DNA of 64,000 bases from Proteus mirabilis ATCC 29906. GTDB taxonomy: Bacteria > Pseudomonadota > Gammaproteobacteria > Enterobacterales > Enterobacteriaceae. Within the stretch, counting starts at the first letter, position 1. Each line of letters begins with the position of its first letter. The stretch covers positions 161,562 through 225,561 of the forward strand of contig NZ_GG668578.1 of NCBI RefSeq assembly GCF_000160755.1, in the 5' to 3' direction. The translations under genes and the position numbers were made by a program. Below are positions 1 through 8,415 of this stretch, one piece after another. The notes beneath the pieces are model-generated. The model saw only the letters and a list, made by a program, of their open reading frames with translations, was not told where the DNA came from and ran no database searches.

Positions 1-228
1 ATTGTTTCTCTAAATAGGTGTAAATATCATCTGCTATTCTCCTTTCTCTTACCTATCAATGGTTTTCGTTTTCTAAAAATTGGCAAACTTTCAATAAACT
101 TGTTTAAAATTAACGAGTAAAAAAGAAAGTATAAAAAAAACACAACCCTTTATTGATGCATATTACTTGCTATAGTGATGCTGCAACTGACTTTTGTTGT
201 TTATTATCTAATTGAAAAGGTTACGAAA
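1..228. promoter_or_regulatory. upstream region of mrpI, probably part of the mrp invertible element
   Basis: AT-rich noncoding DNA ahead of the recombinase gene. In P. mirabilis, mrpI is transcribed away from the mrp fimbrial operon, and an invertible promoter segment bounded by short inverted repeats lies between them. These bases should therefore hold one end of that segment. Only one side is in the window, so the inverted repeats cannot be paired and the promoter orientation cannot be read. The assignment is an inference from the identity of the neighbouring gene. Confidence 0.4.
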
Positions 229-795
229 ATGAAGCAACGTAAATTTCTTACACGTTTTGAAGTGAATGCTATTTTAAAGCAAGCTAAGGAAGGTAGGTAT
301 CCCGAAAGAGATTACTGTATGTTTTTAATGTGTTTTTTACATGGTTTTCGTGTTAGCGAACTATGTAATTTAACATTAAGCGATATTGATCTAGAAAGTA
401 GAATACTCTATGTCAGGCGTTTAAAAGGTGGGCTTTCAACAACACAACCTATTATTGATGAGGAATATGAAGCCTTATGCAACTGGTTGAAAAGTAGAGA
501 AAACTGGAGAGAATCAGATTCTGAATGGGTATTTTTATCACAAAAAACGGGCCCCATTTCCCGTCAACAAGTTTATGGGCTATTACGCCGTTTAGGTAAA
601 AAAGCCAATGTTTCTATTAGTCCACACCCTCATATGTTACGCCACGCCTGTGGCTACGCACTGGCGGATTTAGGCAGAGATACACGTTTAATTCAAGACT
701 ATTTAGGCCATCGTAATATTTCCCATACGGTTATTTATACAGCAAGTAACTCAAAACGATTTATCAATATGTGGGAAACGCGAAACTCACAATAG
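229..795 (+). CDS. mrpI: tyrosine recombinase MrpI (fimbrial phase-variation switch)
   Basis: Site-specific recombinase of the FimB/FimE/MrpI group, which inverts a promoter segment to turn MR/P fimbriae on or off. The expected tyrosine-recombinase residues are visible: Arg41 in HGFRVSEL, the HxLRH box (His135, Arg138), His161 and the nucleophile Tyr170. I chose the ATG at 229 over an upstream GTG at 175 because AAAAGG lies about 8 bases ahead of it, and because the resulting 188 residues match the length I recall for MrpI. The protein is a catalytic domain with no N-terminal arm-binding domain, as usual for fimbrial switches. It converges with the minus-strand fimbrial operon to its right, so its main target is probably the mrp promoter left of the window. 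Confidence 0.88.
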   Translation: MKQRKFLTRFEVNAILKQAKEGRYPERDYCMFLMCFLHGFRVSELCNLTLSDIDLESRILYVRRLKGGLSTTQPIIDEEYEALCNWLKSRENWRESDSEWVFLSQKTGPISRQQVYGLLRRLGKKANVSISPHPHMLRHACGYALADLGRDTRLIQDYLGHRNISHTVIYTASNSKRFINMWETRNSQ

Positions 796-1191
796 TTCTT
801 TATTAATAGATTACTTAAAAAGTTAATATCAATAATTGAGTACGTTTTATTTTACAATAAGAATATAGATATTTTTTTCTTTTTAATTCAAATTAGGATT
901 TATATTAAAAATTATATCATTTAATATAAATAATCACGATAGTAATCTTAATAAAGAATTAATTAATGATACTTGATTTTAATAAACCCGGTCATATTTG
1001 GTGTACTAATTTTTTTTGAAATATAATCATTTTTATTCCAATAGACTCTATCTTAGAAGGTATCCATTTACCCACAGAAAAACATTAAAAAGATTTATCA
1101 TTAATAATTTAACTTAGTATAAGAGATATATTCAAAATACAATTAATTCTGATTTTTTCGTCTCTTTCTACACATTTATAATGCTCATAAA

Positions 1192-1233
1192 GCAATCACT
1201 ACCCATCTAAGCTCGCTTAGGGATAGTGATTGC
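1192..1233. repeat. nested inverted repeat
   Basis: The outer arms GCAATCACTA (from 1192) and TAGTGATTGC (ending 1233) pair perfectly. Inside them CCC pairs with GGG, and CTAAGC/GCTTAG form an inner stem around TC. It could fold as a long two-tier hairpin in either transcript. No U-tract follows directly, so it may be an intergenic repeat rather than a simple terminator. A further perfect 14-bp palindrome, ATCGCTATAGCGAT, lies at 1269-1282. Confidence 0.6.
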
Positions 1234-1285
1234 AAGCCTAATGAGTGCAACATAACTCGACAGTCAATATCGCTATAGCGATCAT

Positions 1286-1305
1286 TAAGGGAAAACATCC
1301 CCTTA
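1286..1305 (-). terminator. hairpin downstream of the fimbrial operon
   Basis: TAAGGG (1286-1291) pairs with CCCTTA (1300-1305) around an 8-base loop. It lies about 55 bases past the stop codon of the mrpJ-like gene, the last gene of the minus-strand operon. The U-tract is poor, so its strength as a Rho-independent terminator is uncertain. Confidence 0.4.
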
Positions 1306-1359
1306 GCCTGACCTAAATAGGTTGCTTATTTAAGGACTTTTTCTTGTAAGAGGTAAAGG

Positions 1360-1680
1360 TTAATACAGAAATGCGTCTAGTGCTTTTTTGGCTAAAAGAT
1401 TGCTTCGTCGACTTAGCGGTTTGCCACTTTTGACCGACGTTGAAGTAATACAGTCCTCAAAAAACCAGTAAATGGGTGTGTTTAAGAACTTAGCTAATAG
1501 CACTAGATAAGTAAGATCTATTTTGTTTAACCCCCGCTCATAGCGTGAGAATTGTTGTTGGCTAACCCCTAGTTTTGCCGCCAATTGGCTACCTGTGTAA
1601 CCTAACTCTTTACGCCTTTTTTGTATGCGCTTACCTACCAGTGCATTGACATCAATATTTGCACGACGATATTTCACCAT
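1360..1680 (-). CDS. MrpJ-family HTH transcriptional regulator
   Basis: 106-residue XRE-type regulator like MrpJ, the last-gene product of the mrp operon, which represses flagellar genes while fimbriae are made. The helix-turn-helix covers about residues 18-72. The recognition segment SQQQFSRYERG (about residues 40-50) is the part of the fold shared with MrpJ. It begins 20 bases after the adhesin gene ends, so it is probably co-transcribed as the last gene of the operon. By analogy it couples fimbrial expression to reduced motility. It is a paralogue; the mrpJ gene proper should be outside the window. Confidence 0.85.
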   Translation of the reverse strand: MVKYRRANIDVNALVGKRIQKRRKELGYTGSQLAAKLGVSQQQFSRYERGLNKIDLTYLVLLAKFLNTPIYWFFEDCITSTSVKSGKPLSRRSNLLAKKALDAFLY

Positions 1681-1700
1681 GATATTTCAACCTTTTATTA

Positions 1701-2550
1701 TTATGGTAACGTTAGAATCAACGCGCCAGAGCCAGAAAAATACCCTGGAGCAACATGTCCATTGGTTCTCAATTTAGAACTCACTTGTATAGAAACCATT
1801 TTGCCTTTAGCGACAAAGATAGCCTCTCCCTCTTCGCCAGATTTATCATTAATATATAAATCAGCATATAAGCTATTGTCATTACGTAGTGGGACTTGAC
1901 GATTATTCATTCCTGTTGCAACAACCTGTAAAGAGACATCACGATTACACGTCACATTCACAGTTTGAGAACGAACCGCATTGTCTAATTCATTTTCCCC
2001 CACATTGCCGTAATCCAACTCAACAGAATGGGCTAACACATCACAATGTCCAACAGGAGGGGGAGCAATTGCACAAATAGAACCCGGTAATAAATAGCCA
2101 TCTTCAGCAAAACCATAAGCATTTGGCTGATAAAATATACCAACGCACTCTTGTATGGTTGATGTATCAACATATCGATGAATGGCAACTCCTGGGCCAT
2201 AAGGGAATCCTCCTAATTCTTTCATAACAGCAATACGTAGATCTTCCATTCTTCGATATTTATGCCCATCACTTAAAATAGTTCTGGTCGCTGAACCTCC
2301 AGACTGGTTAGGCTGATGACGATGATTTATGGTTATATAACAAGGTTTTTTTTTATTAACAAGGATTTAAAGCCGTTGGTGGCTCGGGATCCCAACGTTG
2401 GATAATAAAAGTGTAATCAGCCCCTGTCCCCTCATTACCTACTGGTTTTGATTCTGTAATATAAGAAAAAATAGCGGCTATAGAGGAAGCTGGATATATC
2501 AACATGCTAGTAAATAAGTAAAAGATTAATTGGCGCTTAGGTATAAGCAT
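1701..2550 (-). pseudogene. MrpH-like two-domain fimbrial tip adhesin, disrupted
   Basis: The start (2550) encodes a signal peptide and the N-terminal part of an MrpH-type adhesin, ending ...ALNPC before a TAA stop at 2358-2356. The rest continues in another frame to 1701. A 19-bp segment bounded by two copies of CCTTGTTA causes both the stop and the frameshift. Removing one 19-bp unit joins the halves as NPC-YITINHRH and gives an unbroken 276-residue protein, about the length of MrpH. The restored protein has an HxH pair (residues 70 and 72) and a His at 118, close to the three-histidine zinc site reported for MrpH. As it stands the product is a 64-residue fragment and the tip adhesin should be absent. 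The C-terminal piece has no signal peptide or evident ribosome binding site. Confidence 0.85.
2338..2364 (-). repeat. 8-bp direct repeats bounding the 19-bp disruption of the adhesin gene
   Basis: Read on the minus strand, CCTTGTTA occurs at 2364-2357 and again at 2345-2338, 19 bases apart. The 11 bases between them are AT followed by nine A. Loss of one repeat plus the spacer restores the adhesin frame exactly; 19 is not a multiple of 3, so its presence shifts the frame as well as adding a TAA. Confidence 0.9.
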
Positions 2551-2568
2551 ATAAACCTCAAGTCAACA

Positions 2569-3105
2569 TTAGTCATAATTTAAATGGAATGTAGCAATGG
2601 CGCTAAAAGGCCCCCGTTTTATTGATTGATTAGCAATTGCGGTAGGTTCTGCTTGTATAAAAGCACTAAGCCTCAATGTGTTATTAGTTGAAAGTAAAGC
2701 CATATTTTTTGATGGCTGATTAATGGGTAAGAGGACTCCATCGCTATCTTCTAGACCAATAGCAATACCAGAGGCTCGACTTATTGGACTCAATGCTAGA
2801 AAACCTTTCCCTGCCATCGCCTTATTTTCATCACCTTTAAATGTGATGGAAACTTTGTTATTCATAGAGAGATCGCACTCCGATAGATGGATCTCAAATT
2901 GCTGGCTTTTAGTTCTTTCTACTCCATTGTAAAAAGCACTATCAGTCACTTTATCCAGCGTGATGACAATAATTTCATCACCGGGTTTTATTACACATGG
3001 CTCATCAATTAACTCACCATGAAAACGCATATTAGGATCAGCATTAGCCATAGCTATCACAGCGGCAAAGATTGCAGTACTCAGAGATAATCTTTGTAAT
3101 ATCAT
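2569..3105 (-). CDS. minor fimbrial subunit (MrpG-like position)
   Basis: Pilin-fold subunit of 178 residues with an N-terminal signal peptide (to about residue 22, ending ANA), a paired-cysteine pilin domain (Cys in DEPCVI and in LSECDL) and a C-terminal strand ending FHLNYD. This is the penultimate-Tyr motif used for chaperone binding and donor-strand exchange. I chose the ATG at 3105 over an upstream ATG at 3159 because AGGAG lies 7-8 bases ahead and the signal peptide then begins at residue 1. It sits between another minor subunit and the adhesin, so it probably serves as a tip adaptor. Confidence 0.8.
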   Translation of the reverse strand: MILQRLSLSTAIFAAVIAMANADPNMRFHGELIDEPCVIKPGDEIIVITLDKVTDSAFYNGVERTKSQQFEIHLSECDLSMNNKVSITFKGDENKAMAGKGFLALSPISRASGIAIGLEDSDGVLLPINQPSKNMALLSTNNTLRLSAFIQAEPTAIANQSIKRGPFSAIATFHLNYD

Positions 3106-3115
3106 CCCGATACTC

Positions 3116-3634
3116 CTATTGATATTCAGCAAGTAGCGTTGCTGTTGCCTCAAATGCACCTTTTGTTAAGGTACTTCCTGATTTTTTTACAGGCACAGCT
3201 AAAATAATCGGCGGTTTATCAGAGGTAATAACAAACCGTTTATTTAAAATAAATGGCTCACTATCTATCGTGAGATGTACGGCTAAATCCGTTATATTGG
3301 TTTGTAAAGCAGCCGCATCAAATTGGCTTGCAGAGCCGATAATGGATAAACCTAATGCCCAACCTTTTGCATTTTCTTCACACTGCAACGTGTAATTGAC
3401 GGTCTTTGTATAATTAATGCCATCGATGCGACTCGTTCCCAGTTGGTGACCAAAATTAACATCAATCATGTCATTGTTTTGGATCACACAAGGAGGGGGA
3501 ATAAATAGTGTGCCAAATAATCTCAAATTATTTTCGCTGTTAGTGATTGTCGCCTTATTTGCCGTCTCATCAGCCATTAATGAAAATGATGAAAGTAACG
3601 TTATGAAAAAGAATATCCTCTGTTTATTAAACAT
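3116..3634 (-). CDS. minor fimbrial subunit (MrpF-like position)
   Basis: About 172 residues with a signal peptide (hydrophobic segment then LMADE), two pilin cysteines and the C-terminal LLAEYQ donor-strand motif. The ATG at 3634 is preceded by GAGGAG, so I prefer it to the ATG at 3718, which would overlap the upstream gene by 71 bases. Its central and C-terminal parts resemble the next subunit upstream (VDGxNY-type motif, FDAxAL, TNITxL), so the two are probably an old tandem duplication. Expected role: tip fibrillum or adaptor subunit. Confidence 0.8.
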   Translation of the reverse strand: MFNKQRIFFFITLLSSFSLMADETANKATITNSENNLRLFGTLFIPPPCVIQNNDMIDVNFGHQLGTSRIDGINYTKTVNYTLQCEENAKGWALGLSIIGSASQFDAAALQTNITDLAVHLTIDSEPFILNKRFVITSDKPPIILAVPVKKSGSTLTKGAFEATATLLAEYQ

Positions 3635-3647
3635 TCCCGTTATCTCC

Positions 3648-4202
3648 TCACTGATATTCCATGCGCAATGTCGCTGTGGTAGAAAAGTCTCCTCCCACAA
3701 GAAGAGTAGAAAAATCACGCACAGGCACCGCTTCCAATACAGGGAAATCGGGATAAGTAAAATTAATTGCCTGCCCTAACTTAAGTGGTTTATTTTGATA
3801 CAAAATACGTATACCTAATCCGGTAATATTGGTCATTAATGCATTGGCATCAAAAAAAGTACCATTCCCCTCGACAGAAAGTTTTAGTGTATTAATGGGC
3901 ATTTGTTCACAACTTGGATGATAATCAACTAGACGTTTGTAATTTAAGCCATCAACTCGTGTACTTAGCACATCACCGAAATTCACTTCTACCGTTTTGC
4001 CCTCATTGATCATGCAAGGAGGGTGAGCGATAACGTACCCTTTTATATTGATAGGGATCGGATAAATAGGTGTAATAGGCGAATTTTGTGATAGTCCCGT
4101 ACTTGACAAAACTGGTGTCACAGCAGTTACATTTGTTGTGATAAAAAAGCTCAATAGTACCAATATTGATACAAGACTATTTTTATTAATCTGCTGTTTC
4201 AT
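3648..4202 (-). CDS. minor fimbrial subunit (MrpE-like position)
   Basis: 184 residues with an N-terminal signal peptide (hydrophobic core residues 10-25), pilin cysteines in HPPCMI and PSCEQ, and the C-terminal RMEYQ motif for donor-strand exchange. The gene lies 11 bases after the chaperone gene. It is similar in layout to the following subunit (VDGLNY, FDANALMTNITGL). Between the signal peptide and the first cysteine is a Ser/Pro/Thr-rich linker. Expected role: tip-fibrillum subunit placed near the adhesin; the exact order in the fibre cannot be told from sequence. Confidence 0.8.
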   Translation of the reverse strand: MKQQINKNSLVSILVLLSFFITTNVTAVTPVLSSTGLSQNSPITPIYPIPINIKGYVIAHPPCMINEGKTVEVNFGDVLSTRVDGLNYKRLVDYHPSCEQMPINTLKLSVEGNGTFFDANALMTNITGLGIRILYQNKPLKLGQAINFTYPDFPVLEAVPVRDFSTLLVGGDFSTTATLRMEYQ

Positions 4203-4213
4203 AAATATACCTA

Positions 4214-4972
4214 TTAATTTCCTTGGTCTGTTTCTATCACCTTACATTCACGACTATCGCAGCTAAATTTCAATCTTGGACGACCACCGTAATCATTGAT
4301 GTAACTTAATACCGGAGAAGCCCCCAGCGTAGAAACCGTTAAATTGAGTTTTTCCTGCCCTCGAGGCGCTACCATGATAGGGGTAAATCCTTCTAAGCTT
4401 TTCCCTTTCAGATCCGTTAGACCATCAACAATAGTGATATAATAGGGTGTGGGATTATGCACAACATAACTCTCCCCCTGCTTTGTTAAGGTAATTTTTT
4501 CCTGCCATGGATTACTTAAATCAGTTTGGGTGGCATAAATAGATTTTGGTCGATAGAACAATTTTATCCGCGTTTGTAGTGCAATTTGTAATACGTTGGG
4601 TTTATCACTACGTGGAGGGATCTCACGTAAATTAAAATAAAAAACACTCTCTCTATCTTGAGGTAGTTGTGCAATATCAGGTAATGATTGCACTTTCACT
4701 TGGCTCTTATTCCCAGGTTCAATACGCTGAATAGGAGGTAATACAATAAGAGGTGTTTCTATTTTTTCTCCTTGCTCGTTCTCTAGCCAACCTTGAGCTA
4801 AATAAGGTAATTCTTTGTTTTGATTACTTATACTCAGACTTACTGATTTATCAGCACCATTAAAAATAATACGTGTACGATCTAAAGCGATTGTCGCACC
4901 AACTTGCGACGTAAACACCATTCCAGTTAATAAGGTGGTAGTTACCATAAATAAATGTTTAGATGCCATCAT
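4214..4972 (-). CDS. periplasmic fimbrial chaperone (MrpD/PapD type)
   Basis: 252-residue PapD-like chaperone with a signal peptide (to about residue 26, VGA) and two immunoglobulin-like domains. The first has the G1-strand-type segment ALQTRIKLFYRP that donates hydrophobic side chains to subunits. The second ends with Cys residues near the C-terminus (FSCDSRECK), typical of this group. It binds the pilin subunits of the same operon in the periplasm, prevents aggregation and hands them to the usher. It starts 48 bases after the usher gene ends. An ATG one codon further in is an equally possible start. Confidence 0.88.
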   Translation of the reverse strand: MMASKHLFMVTTTLLTGMVFTSQVGATIALDRTRIIFNGADKSVSLSISNQNKELPYLAQGWLENEQGEKIETPLIVLPPIQRIEPGNKSQVKVQSLPDIAQLPQDRESVFYFNLREIPPRSDKPNVLQIALQTRIKLFYRPKSIYATQTDLSNPWQEKITLTKQGESYVVHNPTPYYITIVDGLTDLKGKSLEGFTPIMVAPRGQEKLNLTVSTLGASPVLSYINDYGGRPRLKFSCDSRECKVIETDQGN

Positions 4973-5020
4973 CTTTAATTACTCTTCTCTCTATTAATCA
5001 ATTATTGTTATTACTTAGCG

Positions 5021-7648
5021 TTATTTACTAAGGAATGAATGTTGAGGTAATGCTTGCGTTTTATCTGTTTCCAGGAATGATGTTGAAATAGTCGGCTGTC
5101 TTTGAAAGCAAGTTAAAAGCAGTGATGTGATCAGTTGTGTATCCGCCAATTTAGGAATGGATAATTGGCATTGGTTTTTACCATCCCAATGTACATACAA
5201 GACATCGCCTGAATTAATACCGCTTAAATAAACCTTTCCACCGTCGTTAAAAACACCTAATTCTCGACCATTAAGCGTTGTTACTGTCGCTGCAAATGGC
5301 GGAACGCCTCCTTCAGCCAACTGTACTGTTGCCATCGCTTTGTGTCCGGCAATCACATCAAATTGACGATAGCCAATAGCGCCTTCAGTCAAAGTTAATT
5401 GATGAATAGAACGTAGTGCTTCAACATTGTCTGGTAGCTGTTTAAGATCGATAGAAGCACTGCCTCGATAATAGTGATTAATATCGGGGATCACCGCCTT
5501 GCCAAAAATATTGGTATGAGATATAGCACTAAGACTTTTTACCGGGACATCAGAAACACCTTGAGTATCAATTAACAAACGGGTTGCCCCCGGCATATTG
5601 CTACGGTGAAAATCCCCGCCTTTAGTGGTTAATGTTGCCCCACCTTGGAAAGATAAAGATGCCGAAGTATAGTCGCCGTTAATATGACTGGCTGAAGCCG
5701 TTACTAAAGCAACATCACCATAATGTGTAAAGAAACCATCCGCCGATGGTTTACCTCGACTACTAACTCCTGCACTTAGACGATAATTATTGTTATCATC
5801 AATGCGATCGAAATAGCTGACATTATGTGAGTTACCTTCTTTATTTATGACCGAGTTATAACTTATCGTTGCTCTATCACGCCAAGGCAAATTAATGTTG
5901 AAATACACGCCGTTGTCATGATTGCCATTAAAACGATTACGATAAGCGGATAAGCTAATGTTAATGTTTTTAAACTTCCCGATAGCGAGATACTTTGATA
6001 AAGAGAAGTTGTAATAGTCGTTATTCGGTCTATCCCAATACCTTTGATGGTTATAATTTATATAGGTACTAAGTCCCCATTGAGGAAATTGTTTACTCAG
6101 TGTAAGGGTATAAAGCTCTTTATTATTTTCTTGTGCGCCATAGCGATAACGCCTATCTAAATATTGATCCATACTCATAAAATGACGATCAGAGAATCGA
6201 TAGCCTGCAAAAGTGATTTGCCCATCAATAGATTCAAAACGCTTTGAATAGCTAATTCGATATGAACTGCCATGATAGTGTTTATTCTCATTAGCGAAGG
6301 TTGCCCATGAATGAGTCGTATCAAAAGAGATAGCACCTAACATCATTAGATCTCGTCCAAAACCTAGCGAGGCCGAGTTATAATCCTTAGAAACTAAAGT
6401 GCCACCAAAAAGAGACCAACCATTATTCACTCCCCAAGAAAACTCTCCCATTGCAAAAATAGGCCCTTCAGTTTTATGATCTAATCGAGAAGGCTTACCC
6501 GCAGATACTTTATATTGAAGGCGTCCCGGTCTTGTAAGATAAGGAATATTGGCTGTATCAATTTGGTATTCTTGTATTGTTCCGTCCTGCTCTTCAATAC
6601 GAACATCCAAGCGTCCACTTACCGCATCATGCAGATCTTGAATACGAAATGGCCCAGGCGCGATTTGTGTCTCATAGATAATCCGTCCTTGTTGACTCAC
6701 AGTGACTTTTGCATTCGTTTTTGCAACTCCCGTGATCTCTGGAGCATAACCTCGTAAATTAGGGGGCAACATTTGCTCATCCGTAAGTAAACTTATTCCC
6801 GTAAAACGGAAATTATCTAATAGGTTTGAACGTAAGTAAGTCTCCCCCATGACTAAACGGGCGCCCCATTTCGTTATCGCTCGATAAAGATAGAATTGAT
6901 CCCAATTCCAGTGATTTTCTGTGCTATGCAATACACCTGTAGTGTGCTCATAACTTGCTTGCCAATCTGCCCGAAAACGCCAAACACCTAAATTTGCCCC
7001 CGCCGTACCATTTGCGGTGATCTGCTGTTTCTGCTTGCCATCACTAGGCGCTCTGACATTGGCATTAACGTTATAATCAAACAATAATCCAGCAATACCT
7101 TCGTCCCAAAAAGAAGGCGATTCCCAATTCGGTGATGAATACTCTAGATAAGCTTGAGGAAGAGTAATAAAAAAAACCCCACTACCTAAATCTGTCCTCA
7201 GGCTCATACCTGGTAACGATGCCTCATTAAGGCAATTACCCTTATCTTTCCAAGTTAACTTTTTTAACCATTCTGGTCTGAGTGCAAACTGCTTAACTAA
7301 TATGGGTGAGATACAAGGTTCGCTTGCCTTGGGATCATCTTTGGGCACAATATAGTCAACACGATAAGTTCCACTTAATTCATTGTTATTAATATTAATA
7401 ATTAACTCATACTTGCCAGGAGTAATATATCCCGCTCGGGAAAAGCTTGATAAATCAATATTTCCTCGATCTTTTAAGTCAAGAATATCTGAGTTAAATT
7501 CAATATCTTTGCTAACAGCAAATGACTCGCTGGCAATACTTGCCATCCCTATAATCACGAAATAGATCAGTGTGGTAGCAGAACGACCTCTGCACTGCTT
7601 ACTTTTATGTTTAACATTTAAATCAATCGTCTTGAATAATTTAGCCAT
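5021..7648 (-). CDS. fimbrial outer-membrane usher (MrpC/PapC type)
   Basis: 875-residue usher with a signal peptide that includes a long N-terminal region (cleavage after SFA, about residue 43). It has an N-terminal periplasmic domain that receives chaperone-subunit complexes, a 24-strand beta-barrel with a plug domain, and C-terminal domains with cysteines (NQCQLSIP and LTCFQ). The length fits the PapC family. It lies second in the operon after the major pilin; the mrp operon itself has an extra subunit gene (mrpB) here, which is absent. The 239-base gap to the pilin gene contains a hairpin that probably lowers usher expression relative to pilin. Confidence 0.92.
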   Translation of the reverse strand: MAKLFKTIDLNVKHKSKQCRGRSATTLIYFVIIGMASIASESFAVSKDIEFNSDILDLKDRGNIDLSSFSRAGYITPGKYELIININNNELSGTYRVDYIVPKDDPKASEPCISPILVKQFALRPEWLKKLTWKDKGNCLNEASLPGMSLRTDLGSGVFFITLPQAYLEYSSPNWESPSFWDEGIAGLLFDYNVNANVRAPSDGKQKQQITANGTAGANLGVWRFRADWQASYEHTTGVLHSTENHWNWDQFYLYRAITKWGARLVMGETYLRSNLLDNFRFTGISLLTDEQMLPPNLRGYAPEITGVAKTNAKVTVSQQGRIIYETQIAPGPFRIQDLHDAVSGRLDVRIEEQDGTIQEYQIDTANIPYLTRPGRLQYKVSAGKPSRLDHKTEGPIFAMGEFSWGVNNGWSLFGGTLVSKDYNSASLGFGRDLMMLGAISFDTTHSWATFANENKHYHGSSYRISYSKRFESIDGQITFAGYRFSDRHFMSMDQYLDRRYRYGAQENNKELYTLTLSKQFPQWGLSTYINYNHQRYWDRPNNDYYNFSLSKYLAIGKFKNINISLSAYRNRFNGNHDNGVYFNINLPWRDRATISYNSVINKEGNSHNVSYFDRIDDNNNYRLSAGVSSRGKPSADGFFTHYGDVALVTASASHINGDYTSASLSFQGGATLTTKGGDFHRSNMPGATRLLIDTQGVSDVPVKSLSAISHTNIFGKAVIPDINHYYRGSASIDLKQLPDNVEALRSIHQLTLTEGAIGYRQFDVIAGHKAMATVQLAEGGVPPFAATVTTLNGRELGVFNDGGKVYLSGINSGDVLYVHWDGKNQCQLSIPKLADTQLITSLLLTCFQRQPTISTSFLETDKTQALPQHSFLSK

Positions 7649-7845
7649 AAGTAAACCTAACTAATCCATTTAGTGATATTCGAGCCCAAAACAGTCAATT
7701 ATCGGTAATGCCCCTACGGATGAAATATCACTATGTTTGATAATCCTTTTGTATTTATAAAAAGAGCGCGTTTTACTATTACTCACCATCGATATCTAGC
7801 GCGATGACAAAAGTGTCCTAACGATAAGAAAACTCATCAGTTAAC

Positions 7846-7875
7846 AAAGCCTTGTATATCCTTATACAAAGCTTT
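7846..7875 (-). terminator. hairpin between major pilin and usher genes (likely partial terminator or mRNA stabiliser)
   Basis: AAAGCCTTGTATA (7846-7858) pairs with TATACAAAGCTTT (7863-7875) with one mismatch around a 4-base loop. It lies just past the pilin stop codon. There is no strong U-run on the minus strand, so it is more likely an attenuating or stabilising stem than a full stop. Confidence 0.5.
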
Positions 7876-7887
7876 ATTTGACGACTA

Positions 7888-8415
7888 TTATTGATAAGAT
7901 AAAGCAAAAGTGGCTATTGCTGTAAAATCACCAGGAATAGCAGCTTTTGAGGAAGAACCTTGTAAATAAGCGGCAAAATTTAAGTCATTGTTACCGTCAT
8001 TCAATGTTTGGGCGGCACTTGCTTGACCTAATTTGATTTGTTCACCACCTGCATTGGTGATAACAACAGCTGCATTTTTGGCGATCCCTTCAATACCTAA
8101 AGCCCCCTCTAAAACATCAGGAGCTTCAGCACCGGTAAAGGTTGTTTTGACTGTTTTATATGTCTCAGTAGAACACTGTAATAATTTGATTTTAAACATT
8201 TTTGACGCACTACGGCCACCGTCCTTCAGTGCGCTAGATGACACTTGACCTAATGGAATACGTTGAGCACCTGAATCAGGATCGATAGAACAAGGAGCAT
8301 CAATAATTGAACCATAGAATTCAACAGTACCATGCCCCTGATCTGCCGCTAATGCAGAGCCCGCAATGATAGATAAGCCTAACCCTAAAACTAAATGCAG
8401 TTTTTTTAATTTCAT
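7888..8415 (-). CDS. major fimbrial subunit (MrpA-like pilin)
   Basis: 175 residues with signal peptide (cleavage after ALA, residue 23) and a mature pilin starting ADQGHGTVEF. It has the usual cysteine pair (DAPCSID and LQCST) forming the pilin disulphide, and the C-terminal ATFALSYQ donor-strand motif. It is the first gene of the eight-gene operon, as for the shaft subunit in MR/P-type fimbriae. From its position and the hairpin after it, it should be made in large excess over the other proteins. Confidence 0.9.
   Translation of the reverse strand: MKLKKLHLVLGLGLSIIAGSALAADQGHGTVEFYGSIIDAPCSIDPDSGAQRIPLGQVSSSALKDGGRSASKMFKIKLLQCSTETYKTVKTTFTGAEAPDVLEGALGIEGIAKNAAVVITNAGGEQIKLGQASAAQTLNDGNNDLNFAAYLQGSSSKAAIPGDFTAIATFALSYQ

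Larger units (their letters stand above)
796..1359. other. 564-bp intergenic region between convergent mrpI and mrpJ-like gene
   Basis: No credible gene. The first 350 bases are very AT-rich. The last 170 bases hold a cluster of inverted repeats (listed separately) between the ends of two convergent genes, where terminators are expected. Confidence 0.6.

Noticed and set aside
2346-2354. A9 run in the disrupted adhesin gene as a programmed slippage site
   Set aside because: The TAA stop of the upstream frame (2358-2356) precedes the run, so slipping on the A-run cannot rescue translation. Loss of the 19-bp unit is the simpler explanation.
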